DNA of 64,000 bases from Amoebidium appalachense (GCA_963693365.1 CAVNZM010000003.1:1364001-1428000), one strand, 5' to 3'; positions 46,676 to 56,216 are shown, counted from the stretch's first letter. The notes: generated by a model from the sequence alone, not told the origin. Numbers and translations: made by a program.

Positions 46676-48687
46676 ATTACAAATTGCACGAGGGGAGGGA
46701 ATGACATGTACTAACCCCCCCCCCCCCCCCCCCCCACCCACCCCCACGCGGGAGCAGCTCGAGGACATGCGTGTTGACGGAGTGCCATGTGATTGACCCA
46801 CCACCCAGTAACGACCCTGAGGACGTCAGCAGCCACAGCCACAGCGAGGAACAAAGAATCAGTGCCACAAGAGAGTCTGCGGGGAATAAGGCGACGAGCA
46901 AAGATTGGAGTACTAGACTAAGTAGTTGTCATTGTATTATGGTTAGAAATCAACTTAATAAGCAATTATTCTTGTAGAAGTTATAAATGCGCATGTTGAT
47001 ATGATAGAAAATGTAGAAGTTTGGAAGTTGGATAATAGCGTTTGTGTCACATGCTCCTGGAGAGCATGATTAATTAAAGAAAAACCTTAAGTGTGCAGCC
47101 GTCATAGAACATGTGTCACCATCCCAAAGGGGGGGGGGGGGGGGGAAACGGGGGGAGAGGGGGGGGGGGAGTGGGGGAGTGGGGAACCGGGGGGGGGGGG
47201 GGGGGGGGGTGAATAGATAGAGAGATATCCATATAGACATCATTTATATATTCAGATACCTATATAGGTATATATAGAAGTGGTATACAATCAATATCAT
47301 TTCGAATATAGAATACATATTCAGCTAATAAATTCTGAATATGTGTTATGCGCATATAGAATGTCATGACTGATGTCTCATCGTCCCATAATAGATACGT
47401 ATTATATGCTAATTGTATGTCTATCTACATATGTATTTCCATATCTAGCTGATATCCAGATGTGGTTCGAAACCTGAGCTGTATATCCATTCGATCTCAT
47501 TTGTGCACATTTTAAGCATGTTACATATATATAGTGCATATCACATTGGATATAATATTGGGCAGGTTACCTGTCACTGGGTCCCTTCGTCACATATCCA
47601 TTATATATGTTGTGCATGTGTATTTGCATATCTAGTGTTCGATGTCCACTGGATATCACGTTTCCCGTGGATATCTAGTGGATCCCTAACAGTAGTTATC
47701 CAATGGATATCAGGGTTTTAACAGATATCTATGTACATATTAGCCGTAGATATCCAAGATTAATATCCATTTATATTTACATATCTTAAACCCATGAACT
47801 GGATGTAGGGTTATGTTCAGGATGGGTTTGAGTATATGGATATCTTTAATGTATCTTTTATGGGTTCCGGATGTTTCGGCAAGATTGCTGATGTACTGTG
47901 TGCACATGGATGCATGTGGCAGACCATGTGTGCGTCGGACGGTTCTGGAACACATTACCATATACGGTAATTTTTTCGTTGTGCTGGGCGCACCTAAGGA
48001 GATTTGTAGCCACACAAATAAAGGAATACGACACGCTATTTTTGGGCAACTTCACGCCAGTCTCCACTGCTCAAATCTTTACTGCTGAACTGAGCTGCCC
48101 GCCGGAGCACTCGTCCCACCCCCCCTCCCTCTCTCCTTTCCATGGCTTCACTTTCCTTGAGACTTTAGACGCTCCTTCCAGGAGTGATTTTTGCAAAACC
48201 CTCTCTTCCCTCCGGATCCTCGAACACAAGCACAAACCGGCTTGGCATAGCTTCCTGGCCGCTACAGTATGCGTCCGCGCGTAACATACTCCGCGCACAA
48301 CATAACGTCGACGCCGATTTTCAAAAATCTTAACATACTGACCTCGGTCATTTTTCGGGATTATGTTAGCGCACCAAGCCTTGGTCCTATACATAGTAGG
48401 ACGAATTATCGGGTTTATCTGGTCAGTTTGGACCCCCCATCTTTAGTATTTCGATCTCTTTCCCAGACAAAACAGGGGTTCGCCGTGATTTCCCGCCCAA
48501 AGCTCGGCAGGGCCAATGATAGGCGGCGGCCGCACATCGCATGGTATGCAAAGGACTCATGTGGCCGACTATGTCAATAAACGAGCAGAAACATACGAAG
48601 GCCCCAACTAGTTCGAAGCAGTCTTGTATAGCTGGTTTTTACATCCTAGTCATATAGGCAGGTTGAATCATTTAAAACCCACCGATC
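46676..48687. other. Spacer with a second GGATATCC-type block
   Basis: C run at 46,716-46,734, unsupported short open frames at 46,771-46,977, G runs at 47,127-47,208, then the GATATC-rich block (47,220-47,896). 47,897-48,687 is ordinary sequence with taacata-type short inverted repeats near 48,284-48,368 and a CCAAT box near 48,511. Confidence 0.5.
47220..47896. repeat. GGATATCC-like block, inverted relative to the one at 32.3 kb
   Basis: Dense in atatcc, ggatat and tatata words. Its right edge (gcaagattgctgatgtac, 47,879-47,896) is the reverse complement of the left edge of the block at 32,272, and about 70 adjacent bases (cgaacatcc ... aaacccatc) also match. Downstream, a frame containing ARLLMY is shared with the minus strand at 32.27 kb. 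Confidence 0.7.
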
Positions 48688-49053
48688 ATGACCAAGCCAG
48701 TAGTCCAGGTGCAGGCAGCTGCACTTGGGGCGTTGAATAGTGCACTGCATACAGTAAATGAGGCCACAGACAGGTTTCAGGAAACTACCCAAGAAGCCCA
48801 AGCAATCATTTCTGAGGGTTTTGTAAACGCAAACAACACAATCAACAACGCAACCACACGTGCAATTGCACAAGCCGAAACGGCAAAAGCACAATTGCGC
48901 TCGCACATGGAGAGTTTAGAGAGCCTCAGAGCCCCCACACGCGCGGAATCGCTGAGTCTTTTCCGTTTGAGTTACGGTAATGGTTTGGAGCTTGATGAAA
49001 CCCTGAATACGGATTTGTATAAGGCGAAGGGGGAGGGGTTGCCTCTTACTCGT
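48688..49053 (+). CDS. Coiled-coil protein, first exon or short gene
   Basis: ATG at 48,688 (atcatgacc) opens 122 codons to a donor-like site (actcgt/gtaggt). The sequence is Ala, Gln, Asn, Thr and Glu-rich with heptad-like spacing (ALHTVNEATDRFQETTQEAQ), so mostly helical coiled coil, then LSLFRLSYGNGLELDETL. Without splicing the frame ends at 49,206 after a (GT)n tract. Two similar atttagcgg acceptor-like sites (49,267 and 49,656) follow AT-rich stretches that are duplicates of each other; each leads into a G run, so exon 2 cannot be fixed. No family is recognised. Confidence 0.5.
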
Positions 49054-49137
49054 GTAGGTGTGTGGTGCCAAATTCGTGGTGTGAGAGTAAGGTGTGAGGG
49101 AGCAGAAAGACTAGTATGTCCTTGTTTGTATGAGTTG

Positions 49138-49173
<36 letters not shown>

Positions 49174-49356
49174 CTTTTTTGGTTTGGTCCCCTTGAAAAA
49201 AATTAGTATGTTTTTATTATTATTTGAATCAATTACTTATTGATTTCCTCTATATTTACTTATTTAGCGGGTTGGGGAGGAGGGGAGGGGGGGGGGGGTG
49301 GGGGGGGGGGGACTTGATGTACTAAATGCTAGACTTTCAAGTATTGATTTAGATTT

Positions 49357-49452
<96 letters not shown>

Positions 49453-49991
49453 CACACACACACACACATAGGCTTTCACGCTTTCATCTTCTTTTTTTTT
49501 TTTTTTTTTTTTCAAAGTTTTTTTTTTTTTTTTTTCCGAATTTCCCTTTTTTTTTTTTTTTCACCATCTCAAAAAGGAACTAGTATAAGTATTCTTTGTT
49601 TATTCATTCATTTGATCAATTTATTATTTGTTTACTACTATATTTATGTCATTTAGCGGTTTGCGGATTCCCCGCCCGATGGAGAGGCCCAGTGTGGCCT
49701 CCTGGGCGGGGCGGGCGGGCGGGCGGGGGGAGGGGGGGGGGGGGGGGGTAACATAATCGAGACGGGCTCTGGGAGCCTATTTGTAGATACTAATTAAAAT
49801 TTAACATAACGACCTCGACCCTTGTCGGGGCGGTATGTTATGCGAGGACGCATACTGTATACAGGAGGCCGCCGTGGCGCAAACAGCACGAACAATTATT
49901 ATTGAGTGGTAGTTTATTACAGGCTTGAGGCCGAGTTGCTTGCCGTGTACAGCATTGCTGTGTGTTCTATACACATCGCCTCCGGTAATTG
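49054..49991. repeat. Duplicated AT-rich segment, (CA)n, T runs and G runs
   Basis: 49,200-49,275 and 49,565-49,665 are diverged copies of one segment (actagtat ... tatttagcgg). Between them are a G run, (CA)n at 49,361-49,451 and T runs at 49,491-49,560. A G run fills 49,728-49,748. 49,801-49,842 is an imperfect stem-loop starting taacata and ending tatgtta. Confidence 0.6.
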
Positions 49992-50456
49992 TCACTGTCT
50001 CACGTTGTCTTCACTTGTGCGCTTGGCAGGCGGGGCCGAGTCCAGGGGGGCTTGCGTGAGGCGGGCGGCCGGGATGCAGCGGACGTAGGGGCCAGCCATG
50101 CGTATCGCCGTGTTGATGTTGGCTTGTAGGCAGCTTTGGCAGAAGCGGGCCACAGCGTCAGGGCCATCGACGGCGCACTTGCGGACGTGCGGGCGCATGT
50201 AGAGCGGGACCATGCCCATTAGCTCCTGTTGCAGCAGCAACAGCTCGGGGTCGTCGTGGCGGCGTCCCGCGCGTAGGCCTCTGACGAGGGCGCCGCACAG
50301 GCGGGCGATGCTGGTGTGCACCTTGGCGGTGGTGTTGACGAGGTGGTAGATCTCCCCCGCAACCTCAGGCGGTCTCCCGTCCATAAGCAGCCTATAGGCT
50401 ATCATCAGCGCAGCCTCGACGGTGTTGGGAAACTCTTTCGACATTGCGACGTTCAT
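49992..50456 (-). CDS. Unidentified intronless ORF (154 aa)
   Basis: Starts MNVAMSKEFPNTVEA; a second in-frame ATG at 50,444 could also be used. The protein is predicted to be mostly helical, with a Leu-rich stretch (DDPELLLLQQELMGM), three cysteines (CAVDG, CQSC) and a basic, Lys/Arg-containing end (PPAKRTSEDNVRQ). GC-rich third positions make it resemble the cluster at 59.6-62 kb more than the host genes. It is divergent from the coiled-coil gene at 50,989, with the 31-bp minisatellite between them. No family is recognised; a viral or element-encoded protein is plausible. Confidence 0.6.
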   Translation of the reverse strand: MNVAMSKEFPNTVEAALMIAYRLLMDGRPPEVAGEIYHLVNTTAKVHTSIARLCGALVRGLRAGRRHDDPELLLLQQELMGMVPLYMRPHVRKCAVDGPDAVARFCQSCLQANINTAIRMAGPYVRCIPAARLTQAPLDSAPPAKRTSEDNVRQ

Positions 50457-50570
50457 TCTTTTTTTTTTCCACTGCAACAATCGCAAACTGACTGACTTTC
50501 AAACCTGTTGCACACATGTTTATGTACTGTGTGTGGTTTAGGGCTACCGGGGGGGGGGGGGAGGGGGGAG

Positions 50571-50880
50571 GGCAACATGCCCCCGGTAAACTACGCAGTC
50601 GGGCAACATGCCCCCGGTAAACTACGCAGTCGGGCAACATGCCCCCGGTAAACTACGCAGTCGGGCAACATGCCCCCGGTGAACTACGCAGTCGGGCAAC
50701 ATGCCCCCGGTGAACTACGCAGTCGGGCAACATGCCCCCGGTGAACTACGCGGTTCGGTAGCATGCCCCCGGTGAACTATGAAGTTGGGCAACATGCCCC
50801 CGGTGAACTATGGAGTCGGGTAGCATGCCCCCGGTGAATCTAAGAGGTGTGTGCGCCCCCGGACAATAGCCCCCGGTGAA
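50571..50880. repeat. 31-bp minisatellite between two divergent genes
   Basis: About nine head-to-tail units with core gcaacatgcccccggtgaac; the first six are almost perfect, the last ones diverge. There are no unique spacers, so it is not a CRISPR array. Every unit carries the self-complementary-leaning catgcccccgg core. It ends only 16 bases before the TATA box of the gene starting at 50,989, so it may act as repeated promoter sites for one or both genes. Confidence 0.92.
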
Positions 50881-50895
50881 CTCCGCTGGGAAAAG

Positions 50896-50903
50896 TATAA
50901 AAG
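50896..50903 (+). promoter_or_regulatory. TATA box of the coiled-coil gene
   Basis: tataaaag within aaaagtataaaagcacc, 93 bases before the ATG at 50,989. Confidence 0.65.
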
Positions 50904-50988
50904 CACCGACATACATTCAGTTTGACTTAATTTCATTTCTTCCACCGAGACCTGCACATGCATTCTTTCAAATCTCACAGAACCGAAG

Positions 50989-51740
50989 ATGCCCAAGGCC
51001 GTGTCTCAGTCCGTCAAAATCAAAAGCGAGCCGTATCCTTGTTCCCCTAAGGAATCGGTCCTTCTAAAACAAATAGACAAACTGAAAGCAGAATATGACA
51101 GGTTTGTAACCGACAATCTATATGAAAACAATGCCTTGAAAACGAAACTTTCAGGGTCACAGGCGGCGCTGTCCGCATTGACGTCGCAGCTGAATGAAAC
51201 ACTCACCAAACTCGACCGCATGGAGCACGTCGACAAGAAGCTAGCCAAGCGCGACGAGCACATATGCACACTGGAGACGAAGATCGGTTCTGTTCGCGAC
51301 AAGCTGAAGTCTGTCAAGGCAGAGCTTAACGACAACAGGGAGGAGCTAGCCACGGTGAGAACCTCTCGCGACAATTTCAAAGCAGGGCTTATTGCCACCC
51401 AAAAGGACCTCGTCACTGCAAGGGCCAGTCGTGACGCCGCCGGAGTACAGCTTGAGGCCACCAAAAAGGACCTTGCCACTGCAAGGGCCGGTCGTGACGC
51501 CGCCGGAGTACAGCTTCAGGCCACCAAGAAGGAGCTCGCCACTGCAAGGGCCGGTCGTGACGCTGCCGGAGTAGAGCTTGAGGCCATCAAGAAGGAGCTC
51601 GCCAAAGCGAGGGCCGAGCATGATGCTGTCAAGGCGGAGCATCAGGTCCTGCAGAACGAGCTCTCCATGGTGAGGGCCGGCTGGAAGGCCGACAAGGCAG
51701 AGCTAGATGCCACGCAGAAGAACCTTGCCATGGTGATGGC
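50989..51740 (+). CDS. Coiled-coil protein with 21-residue repeats, 5' part, interrupted by retroelement 2
   Basis: The ATG (agatgccc) opens 250 codons plus two bases before the element begins at 51,741. A Lys/Ser-rich start is followed by continuous heptad coiled coil. Residues about 135-205 carry three to four copies of a 21-residue (63-base) unit with core KKDLATARAGRDAAG, three heptads per unit. The apparent stop (CTA TGA) is made by the first bases of the retroelement. The frame resumes at 55,749, where a single base completes the split codon, so the uninterrupted allele would encode about 329 residues. It is probably a structural or scaffold protein; no family is named. Confidence 0.75.
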
Positions 51741-51829
51741 TCTATGAAAACTACTCCGGGACGTGTGTTGCCTCTAGGGGGACATCCCCTTGGACGAAAG
51801 TGAACCTGCAATGGTTGTAAACCACGGCA
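51741..51829 (-). repeat. B2 split direct repeat (89 bp)
   Basis: Identical by eye to B1 at 52,305-52,393; begins tctatgaaaactactccggg on the plus strand. A 59-base part recurs at the end of element 1. Confidence 0.92.
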
Positions 51830-51961
51830 AGCCCCCAGTCATCAATTTATTGATCCGTGAGGTCCTTGTGCCCAAAAAACGGGGGAAGTCTTCGCCCCGT
51901 GAAAAAACAGCACGTATGTGGGGATCAATGGGGGTTGAGTGTAGGGTGTAGGTGGGTGGGT

Positions 51962-52304
51962 GAAAAAGAAAATATAGCTGTAAAGCTGTAGGTGCTAAAC
52001 ACAGAAGATGTGTTTGTTGCTTGCTGATCTGCTAAAAACTGTCGTGCTTATATACCTAAGGCTACCGATCTGAGCCAATCAAAATCGATCTAGTGTTATG
52101 TGAAATCTGATTCTGAGCCAATCAAACTCGGTCTAGTGATCTGTGGAATCTGATGTTTTGATCGGCTAATAGGTGCCCGTATGCGGGCAGCCGAACGCGA
52201 ACTGCTAAAACATGAAACGAAGCCAGGCCCTGTTGATATCGGACACCCATCCTGCGTGTTTACCCAGAAAAATATTTATGTCAATAATTTCCACAAATAA
52301 AACC
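51962..52304 (-). repeat. A2 split direct repeat (343 bp)
   Basis: Near-identical to A1 at 55,406-55,748, ends aaataaaacc and abuts B1 with no extra base. It repeats the TATA box (52,047-52,056) and CCAAT boxes. Confidence 0.92.
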
Positions 52305-52393
52305 TCTATGAAAACTACTCCGGGACGTGTGTTGCCTCTAGGGGGACATCCCCTTGGACGAAAGTGAACCTGCAATGGTTGTAAACCACGGCA
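52305..52393 (-). repeat. B1 split direct repeat (89 bp)
   Basis: Lies between the recombinase stop codon and A2; the B1-A2 junction reads aaaacc/tctatg on the plus strand. Confidence 0.92.
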
Positions 52394-52421
52394 CGAGAGC
52401 AGTATGCTTGCTCCAAAGGTT

Positions 52422-53453
52422 TCACTTAAGAATAGAGGCGAATACACGTGTGGTAGTGGCAGCAATGGAGGCCGGACGAAGTCGGGTATAAATCAGGAAA
52501 CAGTCGGAGGACCACCTGCCGAGTTGTTTGATCCGGGAGTCGTCGACCCCGGCCTCAGCCAGTGCTGTGGCCCCCCCTATGCGGAGGCTGTGGCCGGCAA
52601 ACCGGGAGGGTGAGAGGCCTGCCCGGGAGAGGAGGGCACGGAAGTCGGCAGAGAAAGCACCCTTGGTGTAGGGAATGCCACCGAGACTGAACAGGGGGCC
52701 GTCGGGTTGACCGGACGTTGTATCCAGGAATTGCCGGAGGAGATGGGCTGGGGAGAAGTGGGTGAGGGGCAGGGCAGCTAGAGTGACGTTGACACCTCGG
52801 GCCTGTACATCCGTCTTGGAGGTTGGCAGGTGGAGGGTGGCATGGGACAAAGTACCGGTGGGGGTGTAGCTGAAGGTCACATCCTTCCGTTTAACGTGAC
52901 GGGACGGGTCAAAGGAAGTCAGGGTTTTGGAGGTAAATTCCCCCGAACGGAGGAGACCACAGAAACCGACGATGAGGGCCGTCCATAGCCGTAGATTGGC
53001 CGAGGAGGCCTTGGTGGGGCACTGGCCATGGAGTATGCTGGGGTGGGAGGGCAGGAGGGGCTCCCTGGTGGATGATCGGGGTCGGATGTTGTGAGAAAGC
53101 TGCCATCTGCCCACCCCTCGGAGGAACCAGGCCAGAGACTTGCCGTGGGGGTAGGGAGCAGGGAGGCCCATGTCGAGGTGGAGTCTGGTGATGGCCGAAT
53201 TGTAGCCGGCCAAGGAAGAGGCCTGTACCCCTCGTTGGGCACACCAGGTGAGAAAAAGCTGCACGGTGTGGGGGGAGGCCGGGAGGGAGGACCCGGCGGA
53301 GGATTGCAGCCGAGATGCCACACAAAAATCGATGAACACTTTTTGCACCCGGGAGTAAAAGGCCCGAGAGTCGAGGTTGAGACTCAGGGCCTGGCATTCC
53401 TGCAGGGTAGTGGTGGCACGAAGCAGCTCGGCCGGAGCAAAGTGGGGGGCCAA
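52422..53453 (-). CDS. Tyrosine recombinase of retroelement 2
   Basis: The frame is open and has no ATG at its upstream end, continuing into a C run (minus strand) near 53,490. It carries a SAM-like N-terminal helical domain (residues 1-130) and the catalytic domain with the tetrad: Arg in CGLLRSGEF, His and Arg in GHSLRIGGATAL, and Tyr in LIYTR, with GRW in the position of the second His/Trp. These enzymes insert the circular DNA copy without target duplication, replacing an integrase. All catalytic residues are present, so it may be active. It ends in TGA 29 bases before B1. Confidence 0.9.
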   Translation of the reverse strand: MAPHFAPAELLRATTTLQECQALSLNLDSRAFYSRVQKVFIDFCVASRLQSSAGSSLPASPHTVQLFLTWCAQRGVQASSLAGYNSAITRLHLDMGLPAPYPHGKSLAWFLRGVGRWQLSHNIRPRSSTREPLLPSHPSILHGQCPTKASSANLRLWTALIVGFCGLLRSGEFTSKTLTSFDPSRHVKRKDVTFSYTPTGTLSHATLHLPTSKTDVQARGVNVTLAALPLTHFSPAHLLRQFLDTTSGQPDGPLFSLGGIPYTKGAFSADFRALLSRAGLSPSRFAGHSLRIGGATALAEAGVDDSRIKQLGRWSSDCFLIYTRLRPASIAATTTRVFASILK

Positions 53454-53484
53454 TCGGCCAGCGTTGCTCCGGAAGGGGAGATCT

Positions 53485-53489
<5 letters not shown>

Positions 53490-53521
<32 letters not shown>

Positions 53522-54214
53522 GAGCCCAGGGGAAGGGATAGGAACTTGTGGACCCAGAAGGGGAAGGGGCAGGGCTCCGGTTGCAGGTAAGGTCGGAGTC
53601 GTCGGGTCCGGGGAAGTTGGTTACGGAGGAGCTGCGCGGCGAATGATTGGGCTGGGTAGGGGGGCCAGCAGCTCCCGCAGGCGGGAGGTGTCAACGTGGT
53701 GCTGGGGCAGCGGGCGGGCCTCCGGGGCTGAGCCTCGGGGGAAGGGGTGGTTAGCAAGGGTGGGGCACCCTCGGGGAGATCCCGGCATCGGGGGGGGGGG
53801 GGGGGGGGGGGGGCAGCAGGGCCCCGGGGGGTTAGAGTAGGGCAGCTGGGCCCGAGGGAGGGTTTGCAGGGAGGGCAGCGGGGCCCTGTGCAGGGGATGC
53901 CCGAGCACGCGCGGGTGTGGGCGTACACAGAGTTAGAAGAAGGGGGGGGGGGAGGGAGTGCTAGGTGAGTGTAAGGGGGGGGAGGCTCGTGGGATGGGGG
54001 GGGGGGGGGAAGTAAAATTATGTGCAGTGGCCAGAATAACGTCTTTGTGTAGGGACATTTATTCTTGGCGCGCGCGGGGGCCGTAGTTGGCCTGCGAAAA
54101 TTTTTACTCAGCCCTTGTGCCCTGTTTTTCCCGAGCTCCGTGTCCTTGGACCCGTGTTAGTAACCTAGCTCCTAGCCCCTATGTTCTATCTGTGGGTGTG
54201 GGTGTGCGCGTAGA
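53490..54214 (-). other. Remnant of the RT ORF with internal deletion (retroelement 2)
   Basis: 53,640-53,930 matches 44,540-44,830 of element 1 (Pro-rich linker and RT N-terminus). At about 53,630 the sequence jumps to the end of RNase H, removing about 1.4 kb with the whole catalytic RT and most of RNase H. G runs at 53,487-53,520 and 53,791-53,812 interrupt it. 53,940-54,214 is the 3' part of the gag-RT spacer. Confidence 0.8.
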
Positions 54215-55375
54215 CTAGGCATTGTGCTTGCAGTCTTTGCGGGGGTGTGTGCCAGAGTAGAGCGGGCACACGTGGGAGAAGGGGCAGGGCTGCTTAGCGC
54301 AGGACCGACCGTTGTGGAAATTCCTGCAGTGTGTCGCGGGTAGATCCACGGGTCGGGCCGGTTTTGCCGGGCCGGGTTGCGGGCCGGGTCGGTTGGGGGT
54401 TTGTCCCCCGCCGGGCTTGTGGGGCGGCTCGAAACCATCAAGACCACAGCCGGGCTTGGGGTACATGGGGCAGGCCGCGCTGGGGTGGTCGGGGAAGCCG
54501 CAGCGCTGACATGCGTCCGGGATGAGCAGAGTGGGTGGCAGGAGGAGATCCTGGTGGAGTTGGGCGAGCAGGTTGGGACACTCGATCGGAGCCCGACCCT
54601 GTTGGTGGGCAACGGTTCGGGCGTATACGTCATAGTTGTGGATCTGGGCCCATGGGTATCGGGTGCTGAGGCGAGTGATGTGCTGAGTCCAAAGTACTTC
54701 TTTGTCCGTGGGGAGGCCGAGGTGGTGCTTGGCGGCCATGTAATGGGTCCAAGCTTGGATCCAAATGACGAGTGAACGCAGGGGAACGGGTTTGTCTTGG
54801 CGAAAAGTCTCGATGCTGCCGTCGTCGGCCATGCGCAGATGCTGACCTTTCTTGGATTGGGCCAGGAGGGCGGCGGGGGTGAACTTATACAGGTCGACGA
54901 AACGATTGGCGCGCAAATCTGCCAGCACATCCGCGGGGGGAAGCGGGAGTGTGCCCGGCTGAATGTCGCCAGTGTTCTCACCTGTAATGGGGGGCACGGG
55001 CAGGGCAGGTAGATCCAGGTCAGGGCCGAGATGCAGCCCCAGGGAAACCTCCCCGGGTGCGGAGGGCGCGGCGGGGGGCGCGGGAGGGTCGCGGTTGGTG
55101 AGAGCGGCCAGGACGCCAGCCATCTGGGTGCTGATGGCGGTGAGGGCGGCAAGGACGGCGTCTTGAGAAGTCATCGGCGGGGACGGTGGGGCCTGAGGAG
55201 GGACTTCAGGAGTAGAGGGGAGAGTAGCCGGAGGGTCCGTGGTGGTATGGGCCCCTGGAGGCGCGTCAGTGCCCGCGGGAGCGTTGGTCAGCCTGTGGCG
55301 GAGGTCGCTGCGGGTCAGGCGCTTAGGTGCCGCGGCAGGGGCGGCGGCTGAGGCCTGGCGCTTTTTCGGCGGCAT
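54215..55375 (-). CDS. Gag-like protein with zinc knuckle (retroelement 2, 386 aa)
   Basis: Near-identical to the gag ORF at 45,140-46,309: the same basic start, Pro/Ala linker, helical middle and CX2CX4HX4C knuckle (CQRCGFPDHPSAAC). The final Cys/His cluster has one change: CPLYSG in place of CPLCSG, so a zinc ligand is lost in this copy. Otherwise the frame is intact. The promoter is in A1, with a TATA box at 55,500-55,491. Confidence 0.88.
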   Translation of the reverse strand: MPPKKRQASAAAPAAAPKRLTRSDLRHRLTNAPAGTDAPPGAHTTTDPPATLPSTPEVPPQAPPSPPMTSQDAVLAALTAISTQMAGVLAALTNRDPPAPPAAPSAPGEVSLGLHLGPDLDLPALPVPPITGENTGDIQPGTLPLPPADVLADLRANRFVDLYKFTPAALLAQSKKGQHLRMADDGSIETFRQDKPVPLRSLVIWIQAWTHYMAAKHHLGLPTDKEVLWTQHITRLSTRYPWAQIHNYDVYARTVAHQQGRAPIECPNLLAQLHQDLLLPPTLLIPDACQRCGFPDHPSAACPMYPKPGCGLDGFEPPHKPGGGQTPNRPGPQPGPAKPARPVDLPATHCRNFHNGRSCAKQPCPFSHVCPLYSGTHPRKDCKHNA

Positions 55376-55405
55376 GCTGACCGGCGTAGGGAAAGATAGG
55401 GAGAA

Positions 55406-55748
55406 GAAAAAGAAAATATAGCTGTAAAGCTGTAGGTGCTAAACACAGAAGATGTGTTTGTTGCTTGCTGATCTGCTAAAAACTGTCGTGCTTATATACC
55501 TAAGGCTACCGATCTGAGCCAATCAAAATCGATCTAGTGTTATGTGAAATCTGATCCTGAGCCAATCAAACTCGGTCTAGTGATCTGTGGAATCTGATGT
55601 TTTGATCGGCTAATAGGTGCCCGTATGCGGGCAGCCGAACGCGAACTGCTAAAACATGAAACGAAGCCAGGCCCTGTTGATATCGGACACCCATCCTACG
55701 TGTTTACCCAGAAAAATATTTATGTCAATAATTTCCACAAATAAAACC
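55406..55748 (-). repeat. A1 split direct repeat and promoter of retroelement 2
   Basis: Contains ggtatataag (minus strand, 55,500-55,491) and two CCAAT boxes upstream, 115-190 bases before the gag start. It ends exactly where the interrupted host frame resumes. Confidence 0.9.
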
Positions 55749-55986
55749 CAACCACAAGGCCGTGGTGTTGCACATGGAGAACTTGTGTGCCGACATTCAA
55801 GCTCAACTTCACGAACTTTCACTGCGACCAACGTTTGAGGAGCATGCGGCGCTACAAGAGCAGCTCGCCTCCTCTGACAACCGGTACTCGGCGCTGCAAG
55901 CAGAGCTAAACGAGGCCCGGGCTCATACCGAACTCCAGGCCACGGTGTTGGAGACTACTGTTGGACATTGTGTTCATAGAAGCTAG
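55749..55986 (+). CDS. 3' part of the interrupted coiled-coil gene
   Basis: The first base completes the codon split at 51,740. The frame then runs 79 codons (Asn-His-Lys start, later LHMENLCADIQAQLHELS and DNRYSALQAELNEARA), clearly coiled coil, in the same style as the 5' part. After about 55,958 the sequence becomes the antisense of the minus-strand ORF at 56,094, so the last ten or so residues may not be original and the natural C-terminus may be lost. Its stop is at 55,984. Confidence 0.65.
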
Positions 55987-56094
55987 TTCTAGTGCACGTT
56001 GTTCCTTCTGTAAGTCAGAAATGATTTCACCTTGTGAGGCCAACCGCTGCTCCAGTAGTTGGACTAGTTGCTGCAACTGTAAGTTGTCAGACAT
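55906..56094 (-). CDS. Short coiled-coil ORF (62 aa), convergent with the previous gene
   Basis: Starts MSDNLQLQQLVQLLEQRLAS, a leucine-heptad coiled coil, then SDLQKEQRALELASMN. The last 17 or so codons are antisense to the coding strand of the other gene, so this protein is probably truncated by the same junction at about 55,958. A TATA box lies at 56,215-56,206 and the spacing of about 112 bases fits the pattern of the cluster. It could also be a complete small protein; no family is assigned. Confidence 0.5.
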   Translation of the reverse strand: MSDNLQLQQLVQLLEQRLASQGEIISDLQKEQRALELASMNTMSNSSLQHRGLEFGMSPGLV

Positions 56095-56204
56095 AGTGTC
56101 GTGTATGATGGGTAACTAGTCTATGTGTTTTGTGCACTGAAAACGACAGTAGAAAAGTGTAAATCAAACGTTCTGCTTCCCATGTTTGTGACATGGGAGG
56201 CACT

Positions 56205-56216
56205 GCTTTATATAGT
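56205..56216 (-). promoter_or_regulatory. TATA box of the MSDN ORF
   Basis: The minus strand reads actatataaagc, about 112 bases upstream of the ATG at 56,094. Confidence 0.6.

Larger units (their letters stand above)
51741..55748 (-). mobile_element. DIRS-order retrotransposon copy 2 with complete split direct repeats, RT deleted
   Basis: In coding (minus) orientation: A1 (55,748-55,406), gag, remnant of the RT ORF, tyrosine recombinase, B1 (52,393-52,305), A2 (52,304-51,962), a 132-base spacer, B2 (51,829-51,741). A1-ORFs-B1-A2-B2 is the layout of PAT and Ngaro-type DIRS elements, where B1-A2 equals the junction of the circular intermediate. No target-site duplication is present and the host reading frame is split cleanly. 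Relative to copy 1, an internal deletion near 53,630 joins the start of the RT domain (AAQLL) to the end of RNase H (RNQLP), so this copy cannot encode RT and needs help in trans. Confidence 0.93.

Noticed and set aside
46771-46977. Plus-strand ORF of 68 codons
   Set aside because: Mixed composition but no promoter, intron signals or family; kept only as part of the spacer.
50571-50880. CRISPR-like array
   Set aside because: Units are head to tail with no variable spacers, and the setting is eukaryotic.
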